Origin: Mesorhizobium sp. Pch-S
GTDB taxonomy: Bacteria; Pseudomonadota; Alphaproteobacteria; Rhizobiales; Rhizobiaceae
Assembly: GCF_004136315.1 (NCBI RefSeq)
Contig: NZ_CP029562.1
Location: forward strand, 1,054,001 to 1,118,000
Length of the DNA: 64,000 nt
Reading direction: 5' to 3'
The position numbers and the translations under genes are program-made. This document shows, in pieces, positions 48,283 through 55,957 of the stretch; position 1 is the first letter of the stretch; each line of letters starts with the position of its first letter. The notes below the pieces were generated by a model that saw nothing but the letters and a program-made list of their open reading frames with translations, was not told the DNA's origin and did no database searches.

Positions 48283-49317
48283 ATGGAATACCGCAATCTC
48301 GGCAGATCGGGCCTGAGGGTCCCCGTACTTTCCTTCGGAGCGGGCACGTTCGCCGGCAAGGGGCCGCTGTTCAGCGCCTGGGGCAATACCGGCATCGAGG
48401 AAGCCCGCCGGCTGGTGGACATCTGCCTGGAAGCCGGCGTCAACCTGTTCGACACCGCCGACGTCTATTCCGACGGCGCGTCGGAAACCGTGCTCGGCGA
48501 GGCGATCAAGGGCCGGCGCAACGACGTGCTGATCTCGACCAAGGCCAGCCTGCCGCTGGGCGACGGACCGAACCAGTGGGGATCGTCGCGCAGCCGGCTG
48601 ATCGAGGCGGTGGATGCCGCGCTCGGCCGCCTCGGCACCGACCATATCGACATTTTCCAACTGCATGCCTTCGATGCGCACACACCTGTCGAGGAAGTGC
48701 TCTCCACGCTCGACGGTCTCGTGCAAGCCGGCAAGCTGCGCTACATCGGCGTCTCCAACTTCTCCGGCTGGCAGGTCATGAAATCGCTGGCGACGGCGGA
48801 CAAGCATGGCTGGTCGCGTTATGTCGCAAACCAGGTCTACTACTCACTGGTCGGCCGCGATTATGAATGGGACCTGATGCCGCTCGGCCAGGACCAGGGC
48901 CTCGGCGCGCTGGTGTGGAGCCCGCTCGGCTGGGGCCGGTTGACCGGCAAGATCAGCCGCGACGCTCCGATCCCAGCCGGCAGCCGGCTGCATGAGACAG
49001 CCGACTTCGGCCCGCCGGTGGAGGACGAACATCTCTACCGCGTCGTCGACGCGCTGCAGCAAGTGGCGAAGGAGACCGGCAAAAGCGTGCCGCAGATCGC
49101 CATCAACTGGCTGCTGCAGCGGCCGACGGTGTCCTCCGTCATCATCGGGGCGCGCAACGAGGAGCAGTTGCGCCAGAACCTCGGCGCCGTCGGCTGGTCG
49201 CTGACACCGGAACAGGTCGCCAGGCTCGATGCGGCAAGCAGCGTGACGGCGCCCTACCCGCATTTCCCTTACCGCCGCCAGGAAGGTTTCGCACGGCTCA
49301 ACCCGGCAATGGTGTGA
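48283..49317 (+). CDS. Aldo/keto reductase
   Basis: A NADPH-dependent oxidoreductase of 344 residues. The catalytic tetrad region 'LFDTADVYSDGASE' (Asp, Tyr), the lysine in 'DVLISTKASLPLG' and the His in 'IDIFQLHAFD' are in place, followed by 'YIGVSNFSGWQ' and the C-terminal 'VIIGARNEEQLRQNLGAVGW' cofactor segment. The start at 48283 has GGAG about eight bases upstream; ATG at 48268 is also open. It resembles AKR12/voltage-channel-beta-like members such as YajO/YghZ. The substrate is unknown. Confidence 0.92.
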   Translation: MEYRNLGRSGLRVPVLSFGAGTFAGKGPLFSAWGNTGIEEARRLVDICLEAGVNLFDTADVYSDGASETVLGEAIKGRRNDVLISTKASLPLGDGPNQWGSSRSRLIEAVDAALGRLGTDHIDIFQLHAFDAHTPVEEVLSTLDGLVQAGKLRYIGVSNFSGWQVMKSLATADKHGWSRYVANQVYYSLVGRDYEWDLMPLGQDQGLGALVWSPLGWGRLTGKISRDAPIPAGSRLHETADFGPPVEDEHLYRVVDALQQVAKETGKSVPQIAINWLLQRPTVSSVIIGARNEEQLRQNLGAVGWSLTPEQVARLDAASSVTAPYPHFPYRRQEGFARLNPAMV

Positions 49318-49320
49318 GCT

Positions 49321-49348
49321 TCCCTTCTCCTCTTGAGGGAGAAGGGAA
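49321..49348. terminator. Hairpin after the aldo/keto reductase gene
   Basis: CCCTTCTCC and GGGAGAAGGG form a stable stem directly after the reductase stop. It has no T-run on the plus strand, so it may be a repeat-type hairpin that stabilises or ends the transcript. A very similar stem is at 54130-54151. Confidence 0.4.
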
Positions 49349-49362
49349 AAGCGCGCTCCCCC

Positions 49363-49492
49363 AAAAAGAAAAAGCCCGGTCCGTGGGAGGACCGGGCGGT
49401 GCGCAGGTCCCGGCTGGGTCGAGCCGGAAGGGAGTGGGAAACCTGCAGCAACTCTTTCCACCTGCGTTCCGCTGGAGGCCGGAACGCGAAGC
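49363..49492 (-). ncRNA. Candidate small RNA with CU-rich anti-Shine-Dalgarno stretches, 3' of the DUF1127 gene
   Basis: Directly after the DUF1127 stop the minus strand folds into three hairpins: 49464-49487 (stem GCGTTCCG, loop with CCTCC), 49410-49427 (CCGGCT/AGCCGG) and a strong terminator at 49374-49397 (stem GCCCGGTCC, loop TCCCAC) followed by a T-rich run. Between them lies the unpaired CU-rich 'GTTTCCCACTCCCTTCC'. Three hairpins and CUCCCA-type loops next to an LsrB/VtlR-like gene resemble the AbcR (ar15) family; a 3'-UTR origin behind DUF1127 resembles CcsR RNAs of Rhodobacter. It could also be only the DUF1127 mRNA tail. No separate promoter is obvious. Confidence 0.45.
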
Positions 49493-49498
49493 GAGAGA

Positions 49499-49789
49499 TC
49501 AGGCCACCCTGCGGGCCAGTTCCTCGATCGAGGCGATACGCTCGCTGGCAATCGAACGGAGCTTCACCGTCGGGTCCGAACCGAAGGGCAGGTCGATGGC
49601 GACGGAGAGATCGGCACGGGTCAGGCCGATATCGGCCAGTTCCGCATCGGACATCTCGCCGAGGCGATAGAAGGTGCGTCGGTTTTGCCAGGCATGGAAA
49701 AAGCCGATCATTCGGTTGAACACACGCGTCGCAGCAGCCGGGGTCGCGGTGATGCGCGCACTCTCTGGGGCGAAATCATACGTGGTCAT
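49499..49789 (-). CDS. DUF1127 small protein
   Basis: A 96-residue basic protein. The C-terminal part 'RTFYRLGEMSDAELADIGLT' followed by 'RADL' is the DUF1127 signature; the N-terminal part starts MTTYDFAPESARI. ATG 49789 has GGAGAAG upstream; the longer open frame crosses the promoter. Small DUF1127 proteins in alphaproteobacteria are linked to RNA turnover, phosphate/carbon metabolism and, in Brucella and Agrobacterium, are targets of the LysR regulator VtlR. Such a regulator gene is divergent here, which strengthens the link. Confidence 0.9.
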   Translation of the reverse strand: MTTYDFAPESARITATPAAATRVFNRMIGFFHAWQNRRTFYRLGEMSDAELADIGLTRADLSVAIDLPFGSDPTVKLRSIASERIASIEELARRVA

Positions 49790-49931
49790 GGGTCTTCTCC
49801 TCGAAACCGCGCGCAACAGGGTTCCGCACCGCCGAAACAGGCGGTCCGAAGCCGTTTCACACGCGCTCATATGGACAATTGGATAAATGCCACGTCGCGA
49901 TTGATTAATCCAACGAATGTTTTTAATCTCT

Positions 49932-50014
49932 ATCATCAACTCTGATGATGAATGGAACCGACAGCTCAATTTCCTCGACGAATGGTTTCTATCAAAATCA
50001 TCAAAAACGATGAT
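49932..50014. promoter_or_regulatory. Two ATCATC...GATGAT palindromes, candidate LysR sites
   Basis: A perfect dyad ATCATCA-ACTC-TGATGAT at 49932-49949 and a second, ATCATC-n6-GATGAT, at 49997-50014, lie in the divergent region between the DUF1127 gene and the LysR gene. The second is only 12 bases before the LysR start, suitable for autorepression; the first could activate the DUF1127 promoter. The whole region is AT-rich. Binding is inferred. Confidence 0.5.
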
Positions 50015-50025
50015 GGATCATAACG

Positions 50026-50982
50026 ATGAAAGCGCCGCTCGACCTCGACCAGTTGCAGACCTTCATCTCGATCGCAGACACAGGATCCTTCACCCGCGCT
50101 GCCGAAGAGGTGCATCGCACGCAGTCGGCGGTGTCGATGCAGATGCGGCGGCTGGAGGAGCGCATCGGCAAGCCGCTGTTCGAAAAGGACGGCCGCTCCA
50201 ACAAGCTGACCGAGGATGGCGACCGGCTTCTGTCCTATGCCCGGCGGCTGATCTACCTGAACCGCGAAACGCTTTCCGCCTTCGACGACAACCGGCTTGA
50301 AGGCACCATCCGCATCGGCACGCCGGACGATTATGCCGACCGCTTCCTGCCTGAGATCATGGCGCGCTTCGCGCGCTCCAATCCGCGCGTGGAACTCACC
50401 GTCACCTGCGAACCGACACCCGGGCTGGTGGAACAGATCAAGCGCGGCCATCTCGACCTGGCGCTGGTCACCCACAACGACGCGCGCGGCCAGTCGGAAG
50501 TGGTGCGGCGCGAACCGCTGCTGTGGGTCACGTCCGCCAACCACGCCACCCATGAGGAAGAAGTGCTGCCGATGGCCTTCGGCCGGCCGAACTGCATCTG
50601 GCGCCGCGCCGCCTGCGACGTGCTGGACGAGATGCGGCGCGACTACCGCATCCTGTTCTCCTCCTTCTCGGCAACGGTCATTGCCGCCGCGGTGCTGTCG
50701 GGACTGGCGATCTCGGTGCTGCCGGAATGCGCGCTGCGGCCCGGCATGCGTGTGCTGGGCGAAGCCGACGGCTTCGGCCTGCTGCCCGATTGCCGCATCG
50801 GCCTGATGCGCGGCCAGACCAGCCGGCCGGAAATCGTCGAGGCGCTGGCGCGCCACATCGCCGAAAGCCTCGACAACATCTCGGTGCCGATGAACGAGGA
50901 GCCCGGCAGTTTCGATTTCGCCTCGCTCGCCTTCACCAAGATGAAGCGGACCAAGCCCAGCCAGATCATGCCGGGCTGGTAA
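50026..50982 (+). CDS. lsrB: LysR-family regulator, LsrB/VtlR-like
   Basis: A 318-residue regulator beginning 'MKAPLDLDQLQTFISIADTG', with helix-turn-helix 'SFTRAAEEVHRTQSAVSMQM' and an effector domain carrying 'EGTIRIGTPDDYADRFLPEI' and 'LSGLAISVLPECALRPGMRV'. From memory these blocks match the LsrB/VtlR group of Rhizobiales, redox-responsive regulators needed for symbiosis or virulence. Cysteines near residues 126, 189, 196 and in 'PECALRPG' could be redox sensors. VtlR controls DUF1127 genes and an AbcR sRNA in Brucella, matching the neighbour genes here. The symbol is by similarity, not a database match. Confidence 0.82.
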   Translation: MKAPLDLDQLQTFISIADTGSFTRAAEEVHRTQSAVSMQMRRLEERIGKPLFEKDGRSNKLTEDGDRLLSYARRLIYLNRETLSAFDDNRLEGTIRIGTPDDYADRFLPEIMARFARSNPRVELTVTCEPTPGLVEQIKRGHLDLALVTHNDARGQSEVVRREPLLWVTSANHATHEEEVLPMAFGRPNCIWRRAACDVLDEMRRDYRILFSSFSATVIAAAVLSGLAISVLPECALRPGMRVLGEADGFGLLPDCRIGLMRGQTSRPEIVEALARHIAESLDNISVPMNEEPGSFDFASLAFTKMKRTKPSQIMPGW

Positions 50983-50994
50983 CGGCTGCGGCCA

Positions 50995-51021
50995 GCGTTT
51001 CGTTAAAGCAGAAACGCGCTA
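50995..51021. terminator. Bidirectional hairpin between convergent genes
   Basis: AGCGTTTC and GAAACGC(GCT) pair around a short loop, between the stop of the LysR gene and the end of the convergent EamA transporter gene, whose stop it touches. A shared terminator is likely although T-runs are short. Confidence 0.45.
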
Positions 51022-51966
51022 GCGCCGGCCACCGCGCACAACCAGCACGTTGCCGACGGCGACCAGCACCATGCCGACGATGGCGAAGGCGGTCCATCGG
51101 TAGTCTTCGAGCACGGTCGAGACCAGCAGCGCGAAGATCGGGAACATCACCGTGGCATAGCCGGCGCGCGCCGCGCCGATGCGGCCGAGCAGCGTGAGGT
51201 AGGCGGCAAAGCCCATGATGGTGGAGACCACCGCCAGGAACAGCAGCGAACCGAAATAGGCCAGCGTCGGCACCACGGTGAAGGTGCGGCCCATCGAAAA
51301 GGCCAGGATCGCCGACCACAGCGTGCCGTAGAACATGCCCCAGGCGTTCATCGAGACGAGCGCCAGGCCCTTGCGCATACCTGCGGCCGAGATCACGTTG
51401 CCGATACAGAAGGAGAGCGTGCCGGCAACGCAGAAGGCAAGGCCGACCAGCGTGCCGCCGCCGAGATCATGGCCGACGATCTCGGGCAGGAACATCAACG
51501 CGATGCCGCAGAAGCCGGTGAGCCCGCCAAGCAGGATGCGCGGCGACGGCTTCTCGCGCATGACGATGGCGCCAAGCATCATGTTCATCACCGAGGCCAG
51601 CGAGAAGACCACCGACAGGAGCCCGGAGACCAGGTAGCCGGCGCCGTAATAGAACAGCAGGAAATTCGACGAGAACATCAGGACGCCGAGCGCCATGAAG
51701 CGCATGTGATCGGCCCAGGCGAAACGCAGCCGGCCACGCTTCAGCACCACCCAGCCGAACATCAGGGCAGTTGCAATGGCGAACCGCCAGACGATGTTGA
51801 CCTCGTTGGCCACGGTGCCGACCTGGAACTCGATGGCGTACCAGGACAGGCTCCAGGCGATGACGGTGAGCGCATAGAGACCATAGTCGAGCGGCTCGAA
51901 CGGACGTTCGCTGGCGCTGCGCATAACGGGCACGGGTTCAGGCGGCCGGGATTGCTGCATGTTCAT
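51019..51966 (-). CDS. EamA-family (DMT) transporter
   Basis: A 315-residue inner-membrane protein with ten hydrophobic segments in two EamA repeats (for example '[20 protein letters not shown]' and '[17 protein letters not shown]'). The DMT 'AAPFS'-like region is degenerate ('[20 protein letters not shown]'). These proteins usually export metabolites or amino acids; the substrate is not predictable. ATG 51966 has AAGG upstream. It is convergent with the LysR gene and divergent from xseA. Confidence 0.88.
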   Translation of the reverse strand: MNMQQSRPPEPVPVMRSASERPFEPLDYGLYALTVIAWSLSWYAIEFQVGTVANEVNIVWRFAIATALMFGWVVLKRGRLRFAWADHMRFMALGVLMFSSNFLLFYYGAGYLVSGLLSVVFSLASVMNMMLGAIVMREKPSPRILLGGLTGFCGIALMFLPEIVGHDLGGGTLVGLAFCVAGTLSFCIGNVISAAGMRKGLALVSMNAWGMFYGTLWSAILAFSMGRTFTVVPTLAYFGSLLFLAVVSTIMGFAAYLTLLGRIGAARAGYATVMFPIFALLVSTVLEDYRWTAFAIVGMVLVAVGNVLVVRGGRR

Positions 51967-52103
51967 GGCGACGCCTTGATTTCAGCAATTGCGCATCGAT
52001 AGGCCGACCGGCCATGCACGTCCATCGCATTCATGTGGTCCAGCAACGCCCACTCAGGCTGCAGGGGCTTGACCCATGCCCCCTCCGGCGCGCCAATCGG
52101 TAC

Positions 52104-53714
52104 ATGAGTGACTTTTTCGAAGACGATTCGAGGCCGAACGCGACCAACGCCACCGAATATACGGTGAGCGAGATTTCCGGTGCGCTGAAGCGCACGGTGG
52201 AAGACACGTTCGGCAATGTGCGCGTGCGCGGCGAGATTTCCGGATATCGCGGCCCGCATTCATCGGGCCACGCCTACTTCGCGCTGAAGGACGACCGGTC
52301 CCGCCTCGACGCCGTGGTCTGGAAAGGCACGATGAGCAGGCTGCGCTTCCGTCCCGAAGAGGGCATGGAAGTGATCGCATCCGGCAAGCTCACCACCTAT
52401 CCCGGCAAATCGAACTACCAGATCGTCATCGACAATCTGGAACCCGCAGGTGCCGGCGCCCTGATGGCGATGCTGGAAGAGCGCAAGCGCCGCCTCGCCG
52501 CCGAAGGCCTGTTCGACCCGGGTCGCAAGCAGCTGCTGCCCTACATGCCTTCTGTCATCGGCGTGGTCACCTCGCCCACCGGTGCGGTGATCCGCGATAT
52601 CCTGCACCGTATCCGCGACCGCTTCCCGCTGCATGTGCTGGTGTGGCCGGTGCGTGTGCAGGGCGAAACGGCCGGCATGGAAGCAACAGTGGCGGTCGAG
52701 GGCTTCAACAGCCTGGAGCCGGGCGGGCCGATCCCGCGGCCGGACTTGATCATCGTGGCTCGCGGCGGCGGCAGCCTGGAGGATCTGTGGGGCTTCAACG
52801 ATGAAGGGCTGGCACGGGCCGTCGCGGCTTCCGGGATTCCGATCATCTCGGCCGTCGGCCATGAAACCGACTGGACACTGATCGACCTTGCCGCCGACGT
52901 GCGCGCGCCGACACCGACCGGTGCCGCCGAAATCGCCGTACCGGTGAAAGGTGAGCTGGAGGCGACGCTTGCCAATCTGTCGGCGCGCCTTGCGGCAGCG
53001 CTTTCGCGCGGCATCGACCGCCGCCGCCAAGCGGCCCGCGCGGCAGCACGGGCCCTGCCCTCGCCGGACCAGTTGCTGGCATTGCCGAGGCGCCGTTTCG
53101 ACGAGGCGGAAAACCGGCTGGGCCGCGCGCTGTCGGTGGCGATCGAACGCAAGCGTGGCCGGCTGGGCGCGATCCGGCTGACACCGGCGACACTGGCCCG
53201 GCGCATGGATGAGGCGCGGCGGCTGACCGCGCGTGACCTGGCCCGCGCGCAGGCTGCTTTCCTCGGCATCGTGCGCGAGCGCCGCGCGCGCTTCATGCGC
53301 ACGGCGGCACGGCTTTCGCCCGCGCCGATCGCACGCCGGCAGAAGCTGCAAGGAGAAGCATTGCTGGCTCTGGCGCGACGCAAGGACCAGGCGATGACGG
53401 TACGGCTGGAGCGCTTGCGCGCCCGTCTCACCCAGGCCGACCGGCTGCTCTCGACGTTGAAACTGTCGGAGCAGGCGATCCTGGAGCGCGGCTATGCGCT
53501 CGTGCTCGATGCCGATGGAACGCTGGTCAGGCGGGCCGCGGACGTGACGCCGGGCGCCGGACTGGAACTGCGCTTTGCCGATGGTTCCGCCCATGCGACG
53601 GCCGAGGGCGGCGAACCGGCGCCAGGTCCGGCTTCGCCGGGTCCCATCGCGCCAAAACAGGCCCGAACTGCGCCAAAGGACAAGGGTCCCAGCGGCCAGG
53701 GGTCATTGTTCTAA
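52104..53714 (+). CDS. xseA: Exodeoxyribonuclease VII large subunit
   Basis: Catalytic subunit of the single-strand-specific exonuclease ExoVII. The 536-residue protein has an N-terminal OB fold ('[20 protein letters not shown]', '[20 protein letters not shown]'), then the catalytic core with '[17 protein letters not shown]' and '[19 protein letters not shown]' and '[20 protein letters not shown]', and a long Arg/Ala-rich coiled coil. A charged Pro/Gly tail follows. The start ATG 52104 (MSDFFEDD) fits the family. The xseB gene is not in the window. Confidence 0.95.
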   Translation: MSDFFEDDSRPNATNATEYTVSEISGALKRTVEDTFGNVRVRGEISGYRGPHSSGHAYFALKDDRSRLDAVVWKGTMSRLRFRPEEGMEVIASGKLTTYPGKSNYQIVIDNLEPAGAGALMAMLEERKRRLAAEGLFDPGRKQLLPYMPSVIGVVTSPTGAVIRDILHRIRDRFPLHVLVWPVRVQGETAGMEATVAVEGFNSLEPGGPIPRPDLIIVARGGGSLEDLWGFNDEGLARAVAASGIPIISAVGHETDWTLIDLAADVRAPTPTGAAEIAVPVKGELEATLANLSARLAAALSRGIDRRRQAARAAARALPSPDQLLALPRRRFDEAENRLGRALSVAIERKRGRLGAIRLTPATLARRMDEARRLTARDLARAQAAFLGIVRERRARFMRTAARLSPAPIARRQKLQGEALLALARRKDQAMTVRLERLRARLTQADRLLSTLKLSEQAILERGYALVLDADGTLVRRAADVTPGAGLELRFADGSAHATAEGGEPAPGPASPGPIAPKQARTAPKDKGPSGQGSLF

Positions 53715-53750
53715 ACCGAGAACAATCGATCCGGCCATACGGCAGCGCTC

Positions 53751-54113
53751 TCAACCCTCTTTCCGGAAAGCGCGACTCGAGACGGAGATGGGATTCTGGC
53801 AGGGATCCTTCCCGTTCGCGAACAGGTAGCCATCGGCCTTGTGGATGGCGCCGAAATCGAGGCCGTCTTCGGCGCGCTGCCTGCAGAACAGTTCGACATC
53901 CTCGACGTCGAAGACCAGCTTGACGATCGACTGGCCGCCGCGCTGACCTTTGGCGGCCTGATGCAGCAGGATATTGGCGCCGCCATCCCTGGCGACCAGC
54001 TCGACAATCCTGTCTCCGGGTGAGCGGGTTGCCGTAAAGCCGAAATGCCGCTCATAGAAGCGGGCGGTTTCCTCGACATCCCTGGCGTAGATGACGACCC
54101 TGCCGAGTGGCAT
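53751..54113 (-). CDS. VOC-family (glyoxalase/bleomycin resistance-like) protein
   Basis: A 120-residue protein with the beta-alpha-beta-beta-beta modules of the vicinal oxygen chelate fold: 'LGRVVIYARDVEETARFYER' at the N-terminus and 'VKLVFDVEDVELFCRQ' in the second half, ending 'KDPCQNPISVSSRAFRKEG'. The start ATG is 54113. It could be a metal-dependent lyase/dioxygenase or a binding protein; metal ligands cannot be assigned with certainty. A hairpin lies just upstream. Confidence 0.85.
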   Translation of the reverse strand: MPLGRVVIYARDVEETARFYERHFGFTATRSPGDRIVELVARDGGANILLHQAAKGQRGGQSIVKLVFDVEDVELFCRQRAEDGLDFGAIHKADGYLFANGKDPCQNPISVSSRAFRKEG

Positions 54114-54164
54114 CGCTGATCTCGAGAACGAAGAGCCCTTCTCCATCGGGAGAAGGGAGCAGGC

Positions 54165-54407
54165 TCAGGCCGCCTTGTCGGCGTCCGTTTCCGCCTCGAC
54201 GGCCTCTTCGAGGCGCGAAGCGATCAGTTCCTGGATATCGCCGACCTCTTCCTGGAGGTCTTCCAGCGGGATCCCCGCTTCGGCGGCCTTGGCGGCACAC
54301 TGCTTGGCCAAAACCTCGGCATGTTTTTCGATCTTCACCGCTTCGGACGGGGCACAGCACTCCTTGCCGATCCAGTCCTGCAGAAATTCGATCGCGTGTA
54401 CGCTCAT
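54165..54407 (-). CDS. DUF768-like small protein
   Basis: An 80-residue acidic helical protein, 'MSVHAIEFLQDWIGKECCAP' then an amphipathic helix and a Glu/Ala-rich C-terminus. The N-terminal pattern resembles the DUF768 proteins that are abundant in Mesorhizobium, which is one reason for the organism assignment. Function is unknown. A hairpin (CCCTTCTCC/GGGAGAAGGG, near 54130-54151) separates it from the downstream VOC gene. Confidence 0.7.
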   Translation of the reverse strand: MSVHAIEFLQDWIGKECCAPSEAVKIEKHAEVLAKQCAAKAAEAGIPLEDLQEEVGDIQELIASRLEEAVEAETDADKAA

Positions 54408-54471
54408 AATTGAACTACCCGTTTCGGTTCTTTCCGGCCACCAGCGCTTGTCGGCGCGGCGGGCCGGTGTC

Positions 54472-54566
54472 TCTAGAGCGTTTCACGGAAACGCTCTGTC
54501 TTTTTTGGCGCAATTCCGGACGCAAAACCGCTAGGCACTTTTGCTGGAATTGCTCTGTTTCAATTG
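54472..54566. repeat. Dispersed palindromic repeat
   Basis: Starts 'TCTAGAGCGTTTCACGGAAA' with a GAGCGTTTC/GAAACGCTC hairpin, then 'GCGCAATTCCGGACGCAAAA' and 'CTTTTGCTGGAATTGCTCTG'. It is the same family as 62491-62597 and 43945-44026, and its first hairpin is shared with the repeats at 14099-14200 and 18473-18575. Confidence 0.75.
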
Positions 54567-54664
54567 AAACCGAGTCGCAAGCTCACGGCAACCTTACCGG
54601 CACCAAAGAACAAGACCTGGTTTCAGTGATTGGTTTGCGGGGCATCCACCCGGCGAAAAAGAAG

Positions 54665-54741
54665 TGGTACCGTTGCTCGGGATCGAACCGAGGACCTCCG
54701 GATCCACAATCCGGCGCTCTAACCATCTGAGCTACAACGGC
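54665..54741 (-). tRNA. tRNA-His (anticodon GTG)
   Basis: A 77-base cloverleaf including an encoded CCA. The anticodon loop TTGTGGA is closed by CCGGA/TCCGG and gives anticodon GTG. The D arm GCTC...GAGC and the T arm with GGTTCGATCCC are regular. The acceptor stem GCCGTTG pairs with CAACGGT, so pair 1-72 is G-T and the discriminator is A. The base before position 1 is T, so the usual extra G at -1 is not encoded. This matches the unusual tRNA-His known from a clade of alphaproteobacteria. Confidence 0.97.
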
Positions 54742-54999
54742 ACTCATGCCCGTCGATGATCGCAACACCAGCTCCACTCGTGTCAGCCGCGCTCCGTCAT
54801 CCGGCGAAGCGTCCATACGGGCAATCGGATCGTAATTCAAGGCTCTTGCGAAGGCAAAGGCCCGATCACCCACATCCGTGTTCACCCGGACGCCCGGACC
54901 CCGACAAAACGCTGGGGGCTGCCGACGCATTCCAACCAAACTCAAGCCTCAACCGAGACGCAGTACCAGTTTTCGGAGAGGTCCCACCCTTTTGGAGAA

Positions 55000-55125
55000 T
55001 TTAAGAAAAAGGCCGGCGGGAGGAGGAGCCGGCCTTTTTCCGATATGAAGCCGGCGGGAGGAGGAGCCGGCTTTTGCCTGGAGCGGAGGGAGGAGGAACC
55101 ACCCCAGGTATCTCTTGCCTCATAA
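55000..55125 (-). ncRNA. Candidate cuckoo-type small RNA (CcsR/ar14-like) with three CCTCCTCCC loops
   Basis: On the minus strand three hairpins follow each other, each showing CCTCCTCCC in its loop: 55077-55108 (stem CCTGG/CCAGG), 55048-55073 (stem AAGCCGGC/GCCGGCTT) and 55006-55039 (stem AAAAAGGCCGGC with T-run), the last being a typical intrinsic terminator. CCUCCUCCC is the anti-Shine-Dalgarno loop that defines cuckoo RNAs in alphaproteobacteria. A possible promoter, TTGTAA then 17 bases then TAGCTT, lies just upstream near 55130-55165. The exact 5' end is uncertain. Confidence 0.75.
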
Positions 55126-55205
55126 AGCTAGGAAGCCGGTTTGATGCTTACAAGACCCCGGCCTGCCCTTGCCATTTTGCCGCACTTTCCGGCATGCATA
55201 CTTTC

Positions 55206-55230
55206 CGAAAATCGCTTCCGATTTTCGGGC
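55206..55230 (-). terminator. Hairpin after the phasin gene
   Basis: CCGAAAATCG and CGATTTTCGG form a perfect ten-base stem with a four-base loop, six bases after the phasin stop. It is the probable 3' end of the phasin mRNA. There is no long T-run. Confidence 0.55.
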
Positions 55231-55236
55231 CGAGCA

Positions 55237-55689
55237 TCAAGCGGCCTTGGAGACGTCCTTGAAGGCCTTCTCGAAAGCGGCCTTGTAAGGCTTGGAAACT
55301 TCCTCGGCGGCCTTGGAGGCGGCAGCCTGGAATTCCTTGGCCTGCTCGACGGCGGTCTCGACGCGCTTGCGCAGGAACGAGGTCTGCAGCTCGACGACTT
55401 CCGACAGCGACTTGGCGCCGACGAGGGCTTCGAGGTGCGAGAAATTGGCTTCGGCGTTGGCGCGCAGCGTGGCGATTGCCTTCAGCGACAGGTCGCTCGA
55501 GGTGGTCTTGGCGGTCTCGTAGCTGGTCTCGAAAGCCTTCTTGGCTTCCTCGGCGCCGGTCTTCAGCTTGGCGAAGGTCTCCTTCGACTGCTCGACGCCC
55601 TTCTCGGCGAAAGCGCGAACCTGGTCAGCAGCCTGCGAAGCATCGAAGGTCGGGAATTCAGTGGTCTCGGCGGTCTTCGTCTTGGTCAT
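55237..55689 (-). CDS. Phasin-family protein
   Basis: A 150-residue, Lys/Ala/Glu-rich helical protein expected to coat polyhydroxybutyrate granules. The phasin_2 core is visible: 'AADQVRAFAEKGVEQSKETF', 'LSLKAIATLRANAEANFSHL' and 'LSEVVELQTSFLRKRVETAV'. It has no cysteine and no hydrophobic segment. Palindromes upstream (55776-55811) may bind the polymer regulator. An acetoacetyl-CoA synthetase-like gene nearby also points to the PHB cycle. Divergent from the long histidine kinase gene. Confidence 0.92.
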   Translation of the reverse strand: MTKTKTAETTEFPTFDASQAADQVRAFAEKGVEQSKETFAKLKTGAEEAKKAFETSYETAKTTSSDLSLKAIATLRANAEANFSHLEALVGAKSLSEVVELQTSFLRKRVETAVEQAKEFQAAASKAAEEVSKPYKAAFEKAFKDVSKAA

Positions 55690-55775
55690 TTTCCATCCTC
55701 GGTGTGGACGGGCACGTTCGCACTCTGTGGCGCCGGGCCGTCTCGTTCATTTCTGTTAACACCATAGCATTTCCC

Positions 55776-55811
55776 ATTGTGCAGTGCAATATTTATGTTG
55801 CGTCGCAACAT
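55776..55811. promoter_or_regulatory. Two TGC-rich palindromes upstream of the phasin gene
   Basis: ATTGTGCAGTGCAAT (55776-55790) and ATGTTGCG-T-CGCAACAT (55795-55811) lie about 90-120 bases before the phasin start. TGC/GCA-rich dyads are the kind of site bound by PhaR/AniA, the regulator of phasin genes. The assignment is inference from position and pattern. Confidence 0.45.
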
Positions 55812-55909
55812 TAGTGAAAAGAAACAAGGGGATGCCCGCGTTAACCAAAAGCCTTACTTTTCAAGTGGGCTATCTTCTGGCTTGTGGACCTTGCTGCGGC
55901 ACCCATTTA

Positions 55910-55924
55910 TTAACGAAGAATTAA
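55910..55924 (+). promoter_or_regulatory. CtrA-type box upstream of the histidine kinase
   Basis: TTAACGAAGAATTAA is a perfect match to the CtrA consensus TTAA-n7-TTAA, 34 bases before the kinase start codon. A further TTAACC lies at about 55843. CtrA is the master cell-cycle regulator of alphaproteobacteria; its own phosphorylation is controlled by PdhS-type kinases. Confidence 0.6.
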
Positions 55925-55957
55925 CCGCGGCCATCTCCTGGAGGATCGCCAGAGCGC

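Larger units (their letters stand above)
54742..55236. other. Gene-free region carrying RNA signals
   Basis: About 495 bases between tRNA-His and the phasin gene without a supported protein gene. The left 260 bases carry the tRNA promoter and nothing else visible. The middle (55000-55125) holds a candidate cuckoo-type small RNA on the minus strand. The right end holds the phasin terminator hairpin. Confidence 0.6.
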
